Part shown: piece after piece, positions 1 to 6,544 of the stretch
How positions within the stretch are numbered: the first letter of the stretch is position 1
Layout of the letters: each line of letters begins with the position of its first letter
DNA from: Deltaproteobacteria bacterium
GTDB taxonomy: Bacteria; Desulfobacterota; UBA8473
Assembly: GCA_030643245.1 (NCBI GenBank)
Contig: DAOWME010000038.1
Location: 1 to 16,557, forward strand
Reading direction: 5' to 3'
Length of the DNA stretch: 16,557 nucleotides
The notes under the pieces: model-generated
The model's input: the letters and a program-made list of their open reading frames with translations, nothing else
Databases searched by the model: none
Told to the model about the DNA's origin: nothing
Made by a program: the position numbers and the translations under genes

Positions 1-1
1 C

Positions 2-244
2 CCTGAATTGGTAGGTGTGGCTAAATCAGTGGGTCTTTCTGATGCAGATGCGAAAAAGATACTTGAAACAGGGGCCTTCAAGGAAGCGGTCGACCTAGAT
101 TGGGCTCGTGCCAAAGCTTTGTGTGTCATGGCCGTTCCTACTTTTGTAGTAAATGAGCGTATTCTGGTAGGCGCTCAACCCTACGAGGCAATAGAGCAGC
201 TTATGAAGGTCAGCAACGTGAAGAAAAGGCTCTTTTATTCTTAA
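2..244 (+). CDS. DsbA/FrnE-family thiol oxidoreductase, C-terminal fragment (5' end outside window)
   Basis: The reading frame is open from the first bases of the window, so the gene starts upstream and only the last 80 residues are seen. The visible part has the DsbA-fold C-terminal signature: a helical stretch, then VPTFVVNERILVGAQPYEAI, in which Val-Pro would be the cis-proline loop facing the active site, followed by a last helix. This matches the FrnE / 2-hydroxychromene-2-carboxylate isomerase branch of the DsbA superfamily, where the same place reads roughly VPTFVI-(N/G)-x-GAQP. The CxxC or equivalent catalytic residues would be in the missing N-terminal part, so redox activity, isomerase activity and cellular location cannot be judged. 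The TTG at position 8 is unlikely to be the start because homologues are about 200 residues long. Confidence 0.8.
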   Translation, partial: PELVGVAKSVGLSDADAKKILETGAFKEAVDLDWARAKALCVMAVPTFVVNERILVGAQPYEAIEQLMKVSNVKKRLFYS

Positions 245-328
245 ACGTACTGTTTTCGGAAGGTATAATAATCCTCTTCAACTATCTGTGTCCTGTCAAA
301 CTTCATATCGGCTAAATCCATAGGATAT

Positions 329-438
329 CTATAGATTTTCGGATATTAAATTTCACAAGGACAGAGGGAGGAATTCGAGCACGTCGTCGAGGATTCAGAC
401 CGATAACGCAGTGAACTTTAATATATGGAAACCTATAG
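329..438. repeat. Family A palindromic element, copy 1 (110 bp, MITE-like)
   Basis: The two ends are imperfect inverted repeats of about 26-28 nt (329-356 and 411-438), each tipped by CTATAG. The core holds ACGTCGTCG and ACCGATAACGCAGTGAA. The same element recurs at 4654-4776 with the same core words and ends, so this is a dispersed repeat and not a one-off hairpin. It has no coding capacity of its own. Confidence 0.75.
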
Positions 439-487
439 CGAAGATAGCCAAACCCAGGCTCACTTCTGCGCCATTGGAGGAGGCCCT

Positions 488-709
488 ATGAGCAAAAAGA
501 TCCGCGTGGAACAATACATCAACTTTGATAAGAGTATTGACATCATGGTTTACCAAGACGAAAAGATGGTAGATTACTATGACGATTGCCCATACGAAAG
601 TGTGAATGAAATTTTAGAGAAAATAAGACAAGAAAACCAGGATGCTGTCATTGAGCAGTTTTGCTCAGGAGAATTGTGTACCGGGGGCTGGATGAGGTGG
701 GAAATTTAA
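488..709 (+). CDS. Small acidic protein of unknown function (73 aa)
   Basis: I do not recognise this protein. The ATG at 488 is chosen because GGAGGAGG (475-482) is placed just before it; a longer version starting at 425 would begin inside the repeat element and adds a non-conserved-looking leader. The protein starts MSKKIRVEQYINFDK, is rich in Asp and Glu, has a predicted amphipathic helix (about residues 38-52, ESVNEILEKIRQENQDAVIE) and a C-terminal part with two cysteines in CSGELC followed by an aromatic TGGWMRW tail. There is no signal peptide and no membrane segment. The last two codons and the stop fall in the inverted-repeat end at 701-727, so gene and repeat appear to travel together. 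It could be a cargo gene of the cassette. Confidence 0.6.
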   Translation: MSKKIRVEQYINFDKSIDIMVYQDEKMVDYYDDCPYESVNEILEKIRQENQDAVIEQFCSGELCTGGWMRWEI

Positions 710-785
710 TATCTGGAAAAACTATAGTACATAATGGCCGAAGTTATAACCAATCCCCCTTAAATTGGAGGCAGGAAACAGTCTT

Positions 786-1991
786 ATGACCAAAAGTTAC
801 CGTTGGAATATTCTAGCCCTAACTTATTTATCCATGCTCGCCTTTGCGTTTGTGTTCCAATGTGTTCCCCCAATTTTAAGTTTGATTATCGAGGACTTAC
901 ACATATCTCACACCCAGGCTGGACTTCTTATGGGCATCTTTGCCGTGCCTGGAATATTACTGTCCATCCCAGGCGGACTCTTCTTCGATCGTTACGGGAC
1001 CAGAAAGATCACCATAGCGTGTTTTCTTTTAATGATAGTTGGTACTGCAATAATGGTTTTTGGAAGGAGTTTCCTGTTTCTTCTTTGCGGGAGGGTGCTT
1101 TCAGGTACCGGTGCCTTGATTCTTGCGATAGGTATGCCTAGATTTATTTCTCAATGGTTTTACGGAAAAGAGTTGGGCATGGCCATGGGGATATTCAATA
1201 CAGCTATGCCCATGGGTACCATAATATCCTTTTCTACATTTGGTATTCTGGCAAAAAAGCTGGGTTGGCAGGCAGCTATCTCCGTCAGTGGCATTGCCAG
1301 TCTCATAGCCCTAGTAGTCTTTCTTGCTTTTCACAAATCCGCCCCTTCCTTGACGGAAAAGCCCATCAGAGAGAAAAGAATACAACTGCCCAGTTTTAAG
1401 GAGACGGGCATTTCAATATGGGTCGTAGCGATTGCCTGGATGTGGTTTAACGCATCAACCATCTCGTTTATTACATTTGCTCCGGATTACTTTCAATCGA
1501 ATAAAGGCTTTAGTATCGAGTTTGCTGGATTTCTCACCAGTTTCATTATGTGGGGTTCACTCATTCTGAGCCCGATAGTGGGATGCTTCCTAGGTAAGAT
1601 CGATTCTAAAATAAGACTTATAGCTATAGGTGGTCTTGGGTTAACGATCCTTGTTTTCTTCATCCCTTACGCCACCAGATCGCTCGTATTCTTGATGGTT
1701 CTGACAGGGATTTCAGTGGGTTTAATCCCCGTATCGGTCTTCTCTTTGCCGTCGGACATTTTGAAGCCCAAGAACCTAGGGTTTGGCTTTGGGGTTATAT
1801 CCGCCTGCCTGAGCCTTGGTATGCTTGTGGGCCCATATTTTGTTGGGTTGATAAGGGATTGGGCTGGTTCTTACCAAACGAGTTTCATGGTCATGGCCGG
1901 TTTTGCACTATGTTCAACAGTAACGATATTAATCCTCCCCATTAAAAGATCCTCAAAAAGAGGTAGTGCTAAACATGTAGTGACGATATGA
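786..1991 (+). CDS. Major facilitator superfamily transporter (401 aa)
   Basis: An inner-membrane secondary transporter with about 12 hydrophobic segments over 401 residues, the usual MFS length. Loop 2-3 carries the MFS signature motif A as GGLFFDRYGTRK (residues about 63-74), with the conserved Asp-Arg and the Gly-x-Arg-Lys. A second G-rich helix pair (GRVLSGTGALILAIGMPRF) follows and the central loop near residues 190-205 is basic, as in two six-helix halves. The overall style resembles the CynX/NarK-like anion or small-acid transporters, but the substrate cannot be read from the sequence. ATG 786 is preferred over the TTG at 765 because AGGA at 773-776 gives a 9-nt spacing and the TTG is not preceded by a binding site. 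The gene stands alone between the 73-aa gene and the CGGC gene. Confidence 0.88.
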   Translation: MTKSYRWNILALTYLSMLAFAFVFQCVPPILSLIIEDLHISHTQAGLLMGIFAVPGILLSIPGGLFFDRYGTRKITIACFLLMIVGTAIMVFGRSFLFLLCGRVLSGTGALILAIGMPRFISQWFYGKELGMAMGIFNTAMPMGTIISFSTFGILAKKLGWQAAISVSGIASLIALVVFLAFHKSAPSLTEKPIREKRIQLPSFKETGISIWVVAIAWMWFNASTISFITFAPDYFQSNKGFSIEFAGFLTSFIMWGSLILSPIVGCFLGKIDSKIRLIAIGGLGLTILVFFIPYATRSLVFLMVLTGISVGLIPVSVFSLPSDILKPKNLGFGFGVISACLSLGMLVGPYFVGLIRDWAGSYQTSFMVMAGFALCSTVTILILPIKRSSKRGSAKHVVTI

Positions 1992-2103
1992 AAAGTTAGA
2001 ATGTCAATGCAATACAAACCTAGGGACGGGGACGAAACAACTTCCCCAAATTACCCTAACTTATTGAGAAGTTACGTTTTCGTTCAAACACTAATTCTCT
2101 GTG

Positions 2104-2126
2104 CTGAAGTATTGAGAATACTGCAG
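2104..2126. promoter_or_regulatory. Hairpin or operator-like inverted repeat before the CGGC gene
   Basis: CTG-A-AGTATT, a GAG loop, then AATACT-G-CAG form a nearly perfect inverted repeat with one A/G mismatch. It ends 8 nt before the AAAGGAGG ribosome binding site (2134-2142). It may be a repressor site or an mRNA hairpin controlling the gene; no T-run follows, so it is not a terminator. Confidence 0.4.
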
Positions 2127-2146
2127 ATAACAGAAAGGAGGTTACA

Positions 2147-2491
2147 ATGAAAAAGGTTGCAATTGTGGGTTGTGGTGCATACATGGATAGTGGTTACGGC
2201 TGTCCCGGGGAGTGGCGGTGCCTGAAGGCTGCACAACTTGGAGAAGGCAAATTCGAAGAACCATCACAGGTAACGGCATTTGTTACCTGCGAATGTCCCG
2301 GTCGTACCGTTGCCCCAACCTTGGGCATGGCAGCAAAGATGTCCGAGATGAAGCCGGATATTATTCACCTCAGTTCCTGTTTGGTTGGCGCCAAGCCCGG
2401 GTGTCCTTACACCAGTGCCGAGGAGCTAGCTAAGATATTGGAGGAGGCAACAGGGATAAAGGTCATATTGGGAACCCATGACTATCACTAA
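2147..2491 (+). CDS. CGGC domain-containing cysteine-rich protein (114 aa)
   Basis: The protein matches the CGGC family (predicted metal-binding small proteins of anaerobes). Cysteines are at residues 9, 19, 25, 48, 50, 78 and 86: GCG near the start, CPGEWRC at 19-25, CECPGR at 48-53 (the usual CGGCPG with one residue lost), HLSSCLVG at 74-81 and CPY at 86-88. The C-terminus ends in a His-rich tail (GTHDYH), also typical. The cysteine and histidine set suggests metal or iron-sulfur binding, but the biochemical role of the family is not established. It starts at an ATG with a near-perfect ribosome binding site AAAGGAGG (2134-2142). It is monocistronic by position, with a hairpin directly upstream. 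Cytoplasmic; no signal peptide. Confidence 0.85.
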   Translation: MKKVAIVGCGAYMDSGYGCPGEWRCLKAAQLGEGKFEEPSQVTAFVTCECPGRTVAPTLGMAAKMSEMKPDIIHLSSCLVGAKPGCPYTSAEELAKILEEATGIKVILGTHDYH

Positions 2492-2587
2492 GAAACGGAA
2501 ATAATCTAAATCTGAGGGCCAACTTGAGGAAGTTATTTCGTCCCTGTCCATAAGTATTTTGAGGATTACAATCTGAGTCTGACCCGT

Positions 2588-2608
2588 CTGCGTGCTACGC
2601 ACAGGCAG
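2588..2608. repeat. Short GC-rich hairpin
   Basis: CTGC-GTGC, loop TAC, GCAC-(AG)-GCAG folds into an eight-pair stem with a two-base bulge. It is followed by GCGCAG, giving a small REP-like patch. No T-run follows, so it is not a clear terminator for the CGGC gene. Confidence 0.35.
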
Positions 2609-2716
2609 GCGCAGAGGTTGCGGAAAAATTGCCATTTATGGATGGGCACTTTTTAACAATAGTAAAACCCACCTTAAGGTGAATAGTCAAGGAAAAACAT
2701 CCGTCATATCTTCACA

Positions 2717-2879
2717 TATATCTCGCGCGGTCATAATTTGCGGAATTTTCGGCGAGCAATGAGCATCGAGCGCAAGGCGCGAAAGCGCGTAATAGCGGGT
2801 ACTATTGCAAGCTTGAGCAACGCAGCGATCGGTGGTCAGGGCCGGCGAAAAAGCGCAAATTATGGCAGTGCGAGGTATA
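2717..2879. repeat. Family B palindromic element (163 bp, MITE-like)
   Basis: The outer 26 nt on each side (2717-2742 and 2854-2879) are inverted repeats with 22 of 26 positions matching, including the perfect inner block CATAATTTGCG / CGCAAATTATG. The inverted similarity continues inward (TTTTCGGCG against TTTTCGCCG). The middle contains small hairpins such as GCGC-GAAA-GCGC. It is unrelated in sequence to family A. No coding capacity. Confidence 0.65.
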
Positions 2880-2918
2880 ATACCATGTGATCGCTTTCTA
2901 CTGCATATCTGGTAGTTA

Positions 2919-2976
2919 TTTCGGCCTCGCCCCTAACCTCATGACTCGAAACAGTTCACGCGGGGGTAGGCCGGAA
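2919..2976. repeat. Inverted repeat with GC-rich arms
   Basis: TTTCGGCCTCGCCCC (2919-2933) is matched by GGGGGTAGGCCGGAA (2962-2976) in inverted orientation, 12 of 15 positions. The loop is 28 nt. It sits shortly after the family B element and may be a degenerate small repeat. Confidence 0.4.
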
Positions 2977-3302
2977 CAAAGGGTTTGAATGTCTTATTCC
3001 ATTTGACTTTAAAGCCTGTTTGGACTATATTCCTTTATAACTTTTAACATATAGGTTTTGGAACTACAAACATTCTAAAAAAGCGGCTTTCCCTCTGTTC
3101 TTTCTTAACGCTCGCTAAAACGCTCAAACAGCTGCACGGGTTAAAATTTAACCACCGTTGAATCTGTGCCGAGACCGTTTTTTTATTAGAAAGTGTAAAC
3201 TACTTTATAGCTTTTATGAAGGATGCCACACTCTAATGATTCTTTATGCGTGGCATGGAGGCAAATTCTTGTATTGGTGGTTATTGACATTTTGAGTTAT
3301 TT

Positions 3303-3319
3303 TATAACCAGGTGTTATA
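3303..3319. promoter_or_regulatory. Operator-like palindrome upstream of argD
   Basis: TATAAC, five bases, GTTATA: a perfect 6-bp inverted repeat about 60 bp before the argD start and 14 bp after a TTGACA (3284-3289). Its place suits a regulator site for the arginine/lysine run, but it is not a recognisable ArgR box. Confidence 0.3.
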
Positions 3320-3377
3320 TGTGTTGTGTTCTTTTTTATGAATAACCGGTGAAATCGCCCGGTGAAGAGGAGACGCG

Positions 3378-4577
3378 TTGGGTACGATGGATACAGACCA
3401 ATTGAAGGACCTTTCTGATCGACATATAGCCGCCACTTATTCTCGTTTTCCTGTGGTATTGGTGAAAGGCCATGGTTGTAAGGTATGGGATTCTGAGGGT
3501 AAAGAGTATCTTGACTTTGTTGGTGGCCTGGCGGTTTGCAATTTAGGACATTGCCATGCCAATATTGTAAGGGCGATAAAAGAACAGGTCGAGAGGCTTA
3601 TACACGTATCAAACCTGTATTATACGGAGCCACAAACTGAACTGGCCAAGCTACTGACAGAGAATTCTTTTGCGGATAGGGTGTTTTTCTGCAACAGCGG
3701 AGCGGAAGCCAACGAAGCTGCGATTAAACTGGCTCGCAAACACGCTAAAGAAAGGAAAGGGCAGGGTAGGTTTGAAATCATTACAACAATCAATTCCTTT
3801 CACGGCCGGACCATGGCTACTGTCACGGCAACCGGGCAGGAGAAGTTCCATAAGGATTTTGAACCGTTGCTCCCCGGTTTTAGTTATGTCCCCTTCAATG
3901 ACCTGGAAGCTATGGAGAGAATCATTAATGAAAGTACTTGTGCTGTCATGGTGGAGCCAATTCAAGGGGAAGGCGGGGTGAACTGCCCGTCGGGTAACTA
4001 TTTGAAGGGCCTGAGAAAGATCTGTGACAGACACGATGTGTTGCTAATATTCGATGAGGTACAGGTGGGTATGGGAAGGACCGGGACTCTCTTTGCCTAT
4101 GAGGGCTACGGTGTAGAACCGGATATCATGACCCTTGCCAAGGGCTTGGGGGGAGGCTTACCCATAGGCGCTATGCTGGCAAAGGAAGAGGTTGCGAGTA
4201 GTTTCGTTCCTGGTTCTCATGCCACGACTTTTGGAGGAAACCCCGTAGTAACTGCTTCTGCATTGGCTTTTGTAAATACTATCTTGAAAAACGGTGTCTT
4301 GAAAAACTGTATTGAGGTGGGCGACTATCTTTCCAAGGAGCTTGGTAGATTAAGACAGAAGTACCCGTTTATTAAGGATCTTAGGGGGAAAGGGCTTATA
4401 ATTGGGATGGAATTGGAGTTTGATGGCGGGGATATTGTCAGAGCATGTCTTGAGAGGGGCGTTCTGATCAATTGCACTATGGGGACAGTCCTGCGCTTCC
4501 TTCCTCCCCTTATAGTTACCAAAGGGGAAGTGGATGCAATGATTAGAGCTTTGGATGAGGCATTATCTTGCGTGTAA
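3378..4577 (+). CDS. argD: Acetylornithine aminotransferase (399 aa)
   Basis: A class III, PLP-dependent aminotransferase that exchanges the amino group between N-acetylornithine and 2-oxoglutarate in arginine synthesis; members of the family can also act on N-succinyl-LL-diaminopimelate. The sequence shows the family order: GGLAVCNLGHCHANI near residue 49, FFCNSGAEANEAAIKLAR near 108 (phosphate-binding), SFHGRTMATVTATGQ near 140, EPIQGEGGV near 193, FDEVQVGMGRTG near 225 and TLAKGLGGGLPIGAM with the PLP lysine at K255, then TTFGGNP. Length is typical. The start is the TTG at 3378 because AGAGGAGA (3366-3373) is well spaced for it; the ATG at 3387 would be about 14 nt away from that site. It opens the biosynthetic run; a family A repeat separates it from argG. 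Confidence 0.93.
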   Translation: MGTMDTDQLKDLSDRHIAATYSRFPVVLVKGHGCKVWDSEGKEYLDFVGGLAVCNLGHCHANIVRAIKEQVERLIHVSNLYYTEPQTELAKLLTENSFADRVFFCNSGAEANEAAIKLARKHAKERKGQGRFEIITTINSFHGRTMATVTATGQEKFHKDFEPLLPGFSYVPFNDLEAMERIINESTCAVMVEPIQGEGGVNCPSGNYLKGLRKICDRHDVLLIFDEVQVGMGRTGTLFAYEGYGVEPDIMTLAKGLGGGLPIGAMLAKEEVASSFVPGSHATTFGGNPVVTASALAFVNTILKNGVLKNCIEVGDYLSKELGRLRQKYPFIKDLRGKGLIIGMELEFDGGDIVRACLERGVLINCTMGTVLRFLPPLIVTKGEVDAMIRALDEALSCV

Positions 4578-4653
4578 CGGTACTGGTGGAGGTTTGGGGT
4601 CAATTTTCAGAAGACGGGAGTATCTGACCATATTAGGACTCCTGTGAATGATA

Positions 4654-4776
4654 ATAGGTTTTCAGATATTAAATTTCACAAGGCCAGAGGAAGGAATCCG
4701 CGTAAGTCATACATTGTAGTACGTCGTCGTGGATTCCGACCGATAACGCAGTGAAATTTGATATATGGAAACCTAT
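4654..4776. repeat. Family A palindromic element, copy 2 (123 bp), in the argD-argG gap
   Basis: Inverted ends of 26 nt (4654-4679 and 4751-4776) include the perfect block AAATTTCAC / GTGAAATTT. Inside, GGAATCC and GGATTCC are also inverted, and ACGTCGTCG plus GACCGATAACGCA match copy 1 at 329-438. The right end reads into the argG leader, providing a GTG (4751) in frame with argG. Confidence 0.8.
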
Positions 4777-4804
4777 AACAGCAAGTGACGAGAAGGACGG
4801 GGGA

Positions 4805-6016
4805 ATGACCATGAGATCAAAAGTGAAGAAGATAGTGCTGGCTTATTCCGGGGGACTGGACACCTCGGTCATATTGAGGTGGCTAATAGAAGAATATGGT
4901 TGCGATGTTGTCGCTTATACTGCTAATCTAGGGCAGGCAGAGGAACTGGAGAACCTGGAGGAGAAGGCCATAAAGACCGGGGCATCCAAAGTATATATAG
5001 AGGATCTGCAGGAGGAATTCGTCAGAGATTACATATTCCCCATGTTAAAGGCAAATGCTGTCTATGAAGGAGGATATCTTCTGGGCACATCGATTGCCAG
5101 ACCTCTAATTGCCAAGAAACAGATAGAAATCGCAGAGAAGGAAGGCGCAGACGCAGTATGTCACGGGGCCACAGGCAAGGGTAACGATCAGGTGAGGTTT
5201 GAGCTGACATATCTGGCCCTTGATCCTCATATTACGATCATTGCCCCGTGGAGAGAGTGGGAACTTGATTCACGTAAGTCTCTGATAGAATACGCAAAGA
5301 AACATGAAATACCCGTTCCCATAACAGAAGAGAAACCGTACAGTAGTGACCGAAACCTCTTTCACATAAGTTTCGAGGGGGGTGTCCTGGAAGACCCATG
5401 GAATGAACCACGCGAAGACATGTATCTTCTTACTGTCTCTCCCGAAAACGCGCGGGACGAAGCCACTTATATTGAGATTGATTTTGAGGCAGGCGTCCCC
5501 ATAGCCGTTAATGGTGACAAGAAGACCCCTGTGAGTCTGTTAGAATACCTCAATGAGTTGGGTGGTCAAAACGGGATAGGACGGCTTGACATAGTCGAGA
5601 ATAGATACGTAGGAATGAAGTCCAGAGGTGTCTATGAGACCCCTGGGGGGACGATTTTGCATATTGCCCACAAGGCCATGGAATCCATAACAATGGATAG
5701 GGAGGTGATGCATTTCCGGGATTCTTTGATTCCCCGATACTCTGAATTGACTTACTATGGTTATTGGTTTTCACCGGAGATGGAGCTTTTGAGAAAGATG
5801 ATAGATGAGACACAAAGCGATGTTTCCGGGACTGTACGGCTGAAATTATACAAGGGCAATTGCCTTGTAGCAGGCAGGAAATCTCCTGATTCTCTTTACC
5901 ACCAAGGTTTTGCCACATTTGAGGAAGATACGGTTTACAACCAGGATGATGCTTCGGGCTTTATCAAGACAAATGCCCTCAGGCTAAGAATCCATGCCAT
6001 GAAGAAGCGAAGGTAA
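4805..6016 (+). CDS. argG: Argininosuccinate synthase (about 403 aa)
   Basis: Joins citrulline and aspartate using ATP, the second last step of arginine synthesis, in the cytoplasm. The N-terminus carries the ATP-pyrophosphatase P-loop AYSGGLDTS (residues 13-21). Further family marks are YLLGTSIARPLIAK, CHGATGKGNDQVRFE (about 117-131), APWREW, EKPYSSDRNLFHISFEGG and GRLDIVENRYVGMKSRGVYETPGG. The length is normal. Three in-frame starts exist: GTG 4751, which lies in the repeat; ATG 4805, 7 nt after AAGGA (4793-4797); and ATG 4811, 6 nt after GGGGGA. I choose 4805, but 4811 is almost as good. The usual neighbours argF (before) and argH (after) are missing; the next gene starts one base after the stop codon. 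Confidence 0.93.
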   Translation: MTMRSKVKKIVLAYSGGLDTSVILRWLIEEYGCDVVAYTANLGQAEELENLEEKAIKTGASKVYIEDLQEEFVRDYIFPMLKANAVYEGGYLLGTSIARPLIAKKQIEIAEKEGADAVCHGATGKGNDQVRFELTYLALDPHITIIAPWREWELDSRKSLIEYAKKHEIPVPITEEKPYSSDRNLFHISFEGGVLEDPWNEPREDMYLLTVSPENARDEATYIEIDFEAGVPIAVNGDKKTPVSLLEYLNELGGQNGIGRLDIVENRYVGMKSRGVYETPGGTILHIAHKAMESITMDREVMHFRDSLIPRYSELTYYGYWFSPEMELLRKMIDETQSDVSGTVRLKLYKGNCLVAGRKSPDSLYHQGFATFEEDTVYNQDDASGFIKTNALRLRIHAMKKRR

Positions 6017-6017
6017 A

Positions 6018-6539
6018 ATGGTGGTGGCTGTTGAACCTCAAACGAAAAAAGGTTACACGCTTTGGATTTTCTTGACATTATCGATTCTGCCGTTACTGGT
6101 TGGAGCCCTTGGATGCGGAAAGAAGGGACCTCCTGTTGCGCCTGAGAGCACTACTCCAGCGGCTATCCATGACTTGAGGGCTGTGGTGGTAGAAGGCATG
6201 GTCCTACTTTCTTGGACGATTCCCGGGGAAAATACGGATGATTCAAAATTAGCTGACCTGAGCGGGTTCAAGGTTTTCAGGGGTGAAACAACGTTTGATA
6301 CCCCTGAATGCCCTAATTGTCCGGAAAGATTTAGGGAACTGGCTGATATTGATTACAGGAGGGCACTCCCTGACAACGTAAGTGTGGCGAACAATACCGT
6401 GGAGTTTGCCGATGGGGAGGTGAGTGACCGGACAATATACACCTACAAGGTTTTATCCTATAATTCTTATGGCGTTTTCAGTGAAGACTCAAATACGGTT
6501 CGAATTTCTTGGGATGTGCCTCAATCCGAAGGCAAATAG
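6018..6539 (+). CDS. LptM-like outer-membrane lipoprotein with fibronectin type III-like domain (173 aa)
   Basis: The N-terminus has a hydrophobic signal (residues about 14-31) ending in the lipobox LGC, with Cys33 as the predicted lipidated residue. The mature start CGKKGPP matches the LptM/YifL pattern (GCGxKGP) commonly seen on small lipoproteins next to lysA. After it comes a roughly 125-residue region with a fibronectin type III-like pattern (IHDLRAVVVEGMVLLSWTIP, FKVFRG, YTYKVLSYNSYGVFSEDSNTV). In E. coli LptM assists LptD assembly; whether this larger protein does so is an inference from the lipidated motif only. One pair of cysteines lies in CPNCPERF near residue 96. It starts one base after the argG stop and is followed five bases later by lysA, so it is in the operon. 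Confidence 0.8.
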   Translation: MVVAVEPQTKKGYTLWIFLTLSILPLLVGALGCGKKGPPVAPESTTPAAIHDLRAVVVEGMVLLSWTIPGENTDDSKLADLSGFKVFRGETTFDTPECPNCPERFRELADIDYRRALPDNVSVANNTVEFADGEVSDRTIYTYKVLSYNSYGVFSEDSNTVRISWDVPQSEGK

Positions 6540-6544
6540 AAGCG

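Larger units (their letters stand above)
329..727. mobile_element. Putative inverted-repeat-bounded cassette carrying a 73-residue ORF
   Basis: A third family A end lies at 701-727. Its 13 nt GAAATTTAATATC (701-713) are the exact reverse complement of 342-354, and it ends in CTATAG (722-727), as does the left end at 329-334. The pair 329-354 / 701-727 therefore bounds a unit of about 399 bp that contains copy 1 of the repeat and the small gene at 488-709, whose stop codon lies inside the right end. No transposase is present. Mobility is inferred from structure alone; an alternative is a nested insertion of a short element beside an older repeat end. Confidence 0.45.
2492..3377. other. Gene-free region of 886 bp with several inverted repeats
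   Basis: No reading frame here resembles a protein on either strand. It holds a hairpin at 2588-2608, a 163-bp palindromic element at 2717-2879, an inverted repeat at 2919-2976, a 15-nt palindrome GGTTAAAATTTAACC at 3139-3153, an inverted repeat ATGCCAC/GTGGCAT at 3223-3256, and a palindrome at 3303-3319. The promoter for the downstream argD run presumably lies in 3180-3370. A TTGACA is present at 3284-3289 but no -10 box sits at a normal distance from it. Confidence 0.7.

Noticed and set aside
241..269. Promoter with TATAAT at 264-269
   Set aside because: The -10 box is perfect but the -35 place reads TTAAAC and there is no gene within 200 bp downstream other than the repeat-enclosed orphan; support is too thin.
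3284..3312. Sigma-70 promoter for argD with TTGACA at 3284
   Set aside because: The nearest -10-like words are 13 bp (TATAAC) or 25 bp (TTATAT) away, neither an acceptable spacing.
3331..3350. ArgR box near ATGAATAAC before argD
   Set aside because: Only one half-site is present and no paired second half follows at the expected distance.
3190..3377. Lysine riboswitch or T-box leader before the argD run
   Set aside because: No T-box sequence, no specifier-loop layout and no conserved lysine riboswitch core could be found; only simple inverted repeats are visible.
2492..3377. CRISPR array
   Set aside because: The repeats here are single inverted elements; there are no regularly spaced direct repeats anywhere in the window.
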